DNA of 45,863 nt from Deltaproteobacteria bacterium. GTDB taxonomy: Bacteria > Desulfobacterota > Syntrophia > Syntrophales > UBA5619. The position numbers and the translations under genes are program-made. The stretch is taken from the NCBI GenBank assembly GCA_021372415.1, contig JAJFUM010000208.1, positions 1 to 45,863 of the forward strand. Reading direction: 5' to 3'. Shown here one piece after another: positions 42,738 through 45,863 of the stretch (position 1 is the first letter of the stretch; each line of letters starts with the position of its first letter). The notes under the pieces are model-generated. The model saw only the letters and a program-made list of their open reading frames with translations. It made no database searches and was not told where the DNA came from.

Positions 42738-43631
42738 ATGGACAGACAACCACTTTTTAAAAGAAAGACCGCCATCTCCTACAAGACCGAGGAGAAGACA
42801 GTCGTGAGGGGCTACAATGTGAGCGATCTGGCGGAGGCGGGATACACCTTCTACGACATGCTCTTCATTCTCTTCCAGAACCGGATCCCCTCGGAAGCCG
42901 AAGCGGACATGCTCCGCTATGAGACGGGGGAGTTCCTGGAACACTCCATGTCCCCCTCTGCGGCCTCGGCCATCGCCGTGATCGGCGGTCGGCCCAATCT
43001 CCCTGCGGCGGTCGCCGCATCCGTCATGACCTTCGGGTCGGCCCACGGTCCCGGAGCGGCCCACGGCTACATGATGCACAAGTACATCGAGCGGGCCCGT
43101 GTGGAAGGGAAGACGCTTGAGGAAATGGGCAAGATTCTCGTAGACGAGTACATGGACGCGGGGCTGGCCGTAATGGGAATGGGACAGCCCCAGCACCTGG
43201 ATGGCGATCCCCGTGCCGAACCGACGCACATCAAGCACGAGCAGCTCTGCAGCGGGGTCTACCTTGCCCTGCAGCGCTCCGTCGAGAAGCACTTCAACGC
43301 CCGCCGCAAGAAGGAAGGCAAGGCGTACGTCGCGGTGAACATGATCGGCGCCGGCAACACCGCCCTGTCAGAGCTCGGGTTCGCACCCAACGCCGCCTGG
43401 TGCATCGGCTGCGTCTGCCGCGGCTTCTCCTGCGCGGCTCATGCCACCTACACGATGAAGAAGGGAAGGGCCTGGGCGGCCTCGAAGCGCGAGCCCATGG
43501 TCCAGATGCTCGATCTTTCCATGATCAAGTACGTGGGACCCGCTGATCGGGAAGTCCCCAGCCAGGCCGACAGGCAAGCCTACGCCAAGAAACAGAAAGA
43601 GGAAGGAGAATACAAGAAATGGATAATCTAG
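42738..43631 (+). CDS. Citrate synthase / citryl-CoA lyase-fold protein, first of a pair
   Basis: Protein of 297 residues, shorter than citrate synthase (about 430) and similar in size to the citryl-CoA lyase module. VVRGYNVSDLAEAGYTFYDMLFILFQNRIP is the family N-terminus. By motif alignment His103 (HGPG) matches the first catalytic His of citrate synthase and GQPQHLDGDPRA (Q150-H153) replaces GHRVYxxxDPRA. Asn201 (VNMIGAG) stands where the catalytic Asp is expected. These changes suggest an altered reaction or reliance on its partner. GAGGAGGG lies nine bases before the ATG. The next gene overlaps it by 13 bases. Confidence 0.78.
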   Translation: MDRQPLFKRKTAISYKTEEKTVVRGYNVSDLAEAGYTFYDMLFILFQNRIPSEAEADMLRYETGEFLEHSMSPSAASAIAVIGGRPNLPAAVAASVMTFGSAHGPGAAHGYMMHKYIERARVEGKTLEEMGKILVDEYMDAGLAVMGMGQPQHLDGDPRAEPTHIKHEQLCSGVYLALQRSVEKHFNARRKKEGKAYVAVNMIGAGNTALSELGFAPNAAWCIGCVCRGFSCAAHATYTMKKGRAWAASKREPMVQMLDLSMIKYVGPADREVPSQADRQAYAKKQKEEGEYKKWII

Positions 43632-44614
43632 ACGATCCCAGACTCAATTACAATTACCGGACCCGGGAGAGGGGCACGGTCCCGATGGACGAGAAGCGCG
43701 ACCGGTTCCAGTGGGTGTCCGAGGTCGCCTACAAGAACGTCCACCGCATCGTGTCCAGGGGGTATGACACGACGGAATTGGTGGAGAACGGCTACGGTCT
43801 GACGGACGTCCTGTTCATCGATTTCCAGGCCCGGATCCCTCTGATCGAAGAAAACCAGATGCTCAACTACGTCATGGTCGTGATGCTGGAGGACGGCCTT
43901 TCCTCTCCGGCGAACATCGCCAGGATCGTGGCGAGCAGCAAAACAATCCTGACCCAGGCCGCCGGCTCCTCGATCCTGGCCTTCGGCCACGCCTACGGCG
44001 CCTACCAGAGTTTCGGGAAGATCCTTGACGGGATCCTCGCCCGGCAGGCCAAGGAGGGCAAGCCCCTGGCTGAGGTGGTCGAGGCGGTGGTTAAGGCGAA
44101 GCTGAACGACCCGGCCCTGGGGATTTCCAACCTGATGCTGAAGGACCCGGCGGCCAAGAGGATGATCGCCCGGGCCGAGAAGCTCGGCATTGCCGGCAAG
44201 TACGTCCCCCTGATCAAGGAGATGGTCAAGGCCGCCCAGAAGCTGAGCCCCACCCCGGTCGATATCGACCTACTGGGCGCCACCGGCGCCGTCATGTTCG
44301 ATCTGGGCTTCACCCCCGAGGCCACCTGGGGGGTCCTCGCCGTAACCCGCGCTTTTGCAACTGGTGCGCACTACTGCGAGGAGGTCGAGCGTGAAGAGCC
44401 TGTGCGCCTCGGCCAGACCCTGACCCCGAAGGAATGGTACGACGGCCCGGAGGACCGGCCCGTGCCCAACCAGGAGGAGCGCAAGAAGGCTGCCAAGGCG
44501 ATGGTGGCCCAAACCCCCGAGGAGTGGAAGAAGATCTTCGTCGAGAGGCAGAAGATCAGCGGCTCCGGCTGGGCCATCGTGGAAGAAATCGACGATCCCC
44601 GCCGCAAGATCTGA
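43619..44614 (+). CDS. Citrate synthase / citryl-CoA lyase-fold protein, second of a pair
   Basis: Protein of 331 residues, paralogous in layout to the preceding one (NVHRIVSRGYDTTELVENGYGLTDVLFIDFQARIP). His124 (FGHAYGAY) fits the first catalytic His and Asp215 (PVDIDLLGATG) fits the catalytic Asp. The second His is missing: GISNLMLKDPAAK stands for GHRVYxxxDPRA. It therefore keeps what its partner has lost and lacks part of what its partner keeps. Its start overlaps the first gene by 13 bases, which favours equal amounts and a mixed complex. AAGGAG precedes the ATG. Confidence 0.75.
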   Translation: MDNLDDPRLNYNYRTRERGTVPMDEKRDRFQWVSEVAYKNVHRIVSRGYDTTELVENGYGLTDVLFIDFQARIPLIEENQMLNYVMVVMLEDGLSSPANIARIVASSKTILTQAAGSSILAFGHAYGAYQSFGKILDGILARQAKEGKPLAEVVEAVVKAKLNDPALGISNLMLKDPAAKRMIARAEKLGIAGKYVPLIKEMVKAAQKLSPTPVDIDLLGATGAVMFDLGFTPEATWGVLAVTRAFATGAHYCEEVEREEPVRLGQTLTPKEWYDGPEDRPVPNQEERKKAAKAMVAQTPEEWKKIFVERQKISGSGWAIVEEIDDPRRKI

Positions 44615-44631
44615 CGATATTGGGACCTTCG

Positions 44632-44657
44632 CCCGCCCCGCCTTCGGGGTGGGCGGG
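44632..44657 (+). other. GC-rich hairpin before the aldehyde dehydrogenase gene
   Basis: CCCGCCC pairs with GGGCGGG around CGCCTTCGGGGT. No T run follows, so it may adjust expression or RNA stability between the citrate synthase-like pair and the dehydrogenase rather than end transcription. Confidence 0.4.
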
Positions 44658-44718
44658 GGTCCGATCCCTCGATCGGCGGCGTCGAGGCTTTTTCTTATTG
44701 AATGGGAGAAGGAATAAT

Positions 44719-45863
44719 ATGGAAGACAACATCCAAGAAATGTACAAAAAGGCAAGGACAGCGTTCAAGACGGTGGAGTTCTGGCCCCAGGAAAAGGTCG
44801 ACGAGATGGTCCTGGCCGTCGGCTGGGAGCTCCAGAAAAAGGAGACGGCCGAGGAACTGGCGCGTTTGGCCGTCGAGAAGTCGGGGATCGGTGTCTTCGA
44901 GGACAAGGTCAACAAGATCGGAACAAAGGTCCGCGGGACGCTCTACGACCAGATCGGCGTCAAGACCTGCGGGCTGGTGGAAGAGGACAAGGCCAAGGGG
45001 ATCCGCAAGTATGCCAAGCCTATCGGCGTGATCGCCAACGTCGTCCCCTGTACGAACCCCGAGTCGACGGTCTGCTGCATTGCCCTGTCCACGCTCAAGA
45101 CCCGTAACGCAATCATCTGCTCGCCCCATCCCCGCACGGAGATGGCCACCTATGCCACGGTCGAGCACATCCGCAAGGCCCTCCAGAAGGTCGGCGCTCC
45201 GGTGGACCTGGTCCAGTGCATCCGCCACACGAGCAACGAAAAGACCCAGGAATTGATGTCCAACTGCGACTACGCTGTGGCCACGGGCGGCGCGGCCCTG
45301 GTGAAGGTCGTCTACGGTGCGGGCGTCCCGGCGCAGACCGTGGGCGCCGGCAACGTGATCTCCATCGTGGATGCGACCGTCGAGGACGATCTGGCCGGCG
45401 TGGCCTTCCGGCTCCGGAAGTCCAAAACAGCCAACAATGCCGCCTCCTGTTCGTCGGAGAATGCCGTCGCCATCGAGGAGAAGATCTTCGACAAGATGAT
45501 CGCGGCCCTCAAGGCCGAGGGCGGCTACCTCTGCAGCACCGAAGAACGTGAGATCCTCCGGAAGACCATGTGGCCAGACGGCCATACCCTGAACCGCGAG
45601 ATCGTGGCGAAGTCAGCGACCTTCATCGCGGAGCTCGCGGGCCTCAAGGTACCCAAGGACACAAAGGTGCTCATGGTCATGGGTGAGAAGATCGGCCGCG
45701 AGGACCGTTTCTCCGGGGAGAAGCTCTCGCCGGTCCTGACCGTTTGGAAGTGGACGGACTTCGACGAGATGCTGGACCGGATGGAAAACATCCTCAAGTT
45801 CTCAGGCGAAGGCCTCTCGGTCAACATCCAGACACGGATCGACGAGCGGATGCACAAGCTGGG
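44719..45863 (+). CDS. CoA-acylating aldehyde dehydrogenase (3' end beyond window)
   Basis: First 381 codons of a longer gene. The family is aldehyde dehydrogenase of the acylating EutE/SauS group: NVVPCTNPESTVCC for cofactor binding and catalytic Cys244 in NNAASCSSEN. The general-base Glu motif of hydrolytic enzymes (ELGGK) is replaced by GAGNVISIVD, so the product should be an acyl-CoA. The CSSEN context resembles my memory of sulfoacetaldehyde dehydrogenase SauS, but acetaldehyde or phosphonoacetaldehyde are other candidates. AGAAGGA lies six bases before the ATG; the gene is probably cotranscribed with the citrate synthase-like pair. Confidence 0.85.
   Translation, partial: MEDNIQEMYKKARTAFKTVEFWPQEKVDEMVLAVGWELQKKETAEELARLAVEKSGIGVFEDKVNKIGTKVRGTLYDQIGVKTCGLVEEDKAKGIRKYAKPIGVIANVVPCTNPESTVCCIALSTLKTRNAIICSPHPRTEMATYATVEHIRKALQKVGAPVDLVQCIRHTSNEKTQELMSNCDYAVATGGAALVKVVYGAGVPAQTVGAGNVISIVDATVEDDLAGVAFRLRKSKTANNAASCSSENAVAIEEKIFDKMIAALKAEGGYLCSTEEREILRKTMWPDGHTLNREIVAKSATFIAELAGLKVPKDTKVLMVMGEKIGREDRFSGEKLSPVLTVWKWTDFDEMLDRMENILKFSGEGLSVNIQTRIDERMHKL

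Overview
The window is about 45.9 kb of GC-rich bacterial chromosome and has no rRNA, insertion sequence, phage or CRISPR array. Gene content and order suggest an anaerobic, flagellated member of the Desulfobacterota (old Deltaproteobacteria), perhaps a Syntrophales-like organism. The supporting signs are the tRNA-rpmG-tRNA(Trp) block that normally precedes secE, the yicC-gmk-rpoZ order, TRAP transporters, a stand-alone biotin carrier and many amino- and acyl-metabolism genes. The lineage is an inference; no marker gene here proves it.

Left part (1-17.3 kb) is mostly housekeeping. A minus-strand tRNA operon (Thr-Tyr-Gly-Thr, rpmG, Trp) is followed upstream by an AMMECR1/MEMO pair, a cysteine synthase-cysteinyl-tRNA synthetase fusion and a DUF1178 gene. 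A tRNA-Pro stands alone. A long minus-strand operon runs heptose kinase-DUF4416-yicC-gmk-rpoZ-pyrF-rlmB-pilC. Divergent from it, on the plus strand, lie plsC-uppP-ftsK-rimO.

Right part (17.4-45.9 kb) is a catabolic island. It starts with phnW (2-aminoethylphosphonate:pyruvate aminotransferase) and ald (alanine dehydrogenase), which together would deaminate an aminophosphonate while recycling pyruvate. Next come a UroD-like protein, a three-gene ABC importer of the iron/aminoethylphosphonate type, a saccharopine dehydrogenase-like gene, two LysR regulators, two divergent class III aminotransferase paralogs (one resembling the hydroxy-aminoethylphosphonate ammonia-lyase PbfA), a Pit phosphate transporter with its DUF47 partner, a zinc alcohol dehydrogenase, a TakP-like TRAP transporter, two tandem non-identical citrate synthase-fold proteins and a CoA-acylating aldehyde dehydrogenase cut by the window end. 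motAB and a biotin carrier are embedded in it. No C-P bond-cleaving enzyme (PhnX, PhnA, C-P lyase) is visible.

The strongest hidden signal is regulatory. A 13-bp AT element, one variable base and TTTGACT occurs four times: once before phnW, once before the ABC importer and twice before the citrate synthase-like operon. At two of these sites an ATAA-N7-TTAT dyad is centred exactly 29 bp upstream of TTTGACT, and a half-preserved dyad lies there at a third. This suggests one LysR-type regulon joining aminophosphonate uptake and transamination to the acylating dehydrogenase and citrate synthase-like pair. From that I infer, without proof, a route in which the aldehyde made by PhnW, or a sulfonate analogue, is turned into a CoA thioester.
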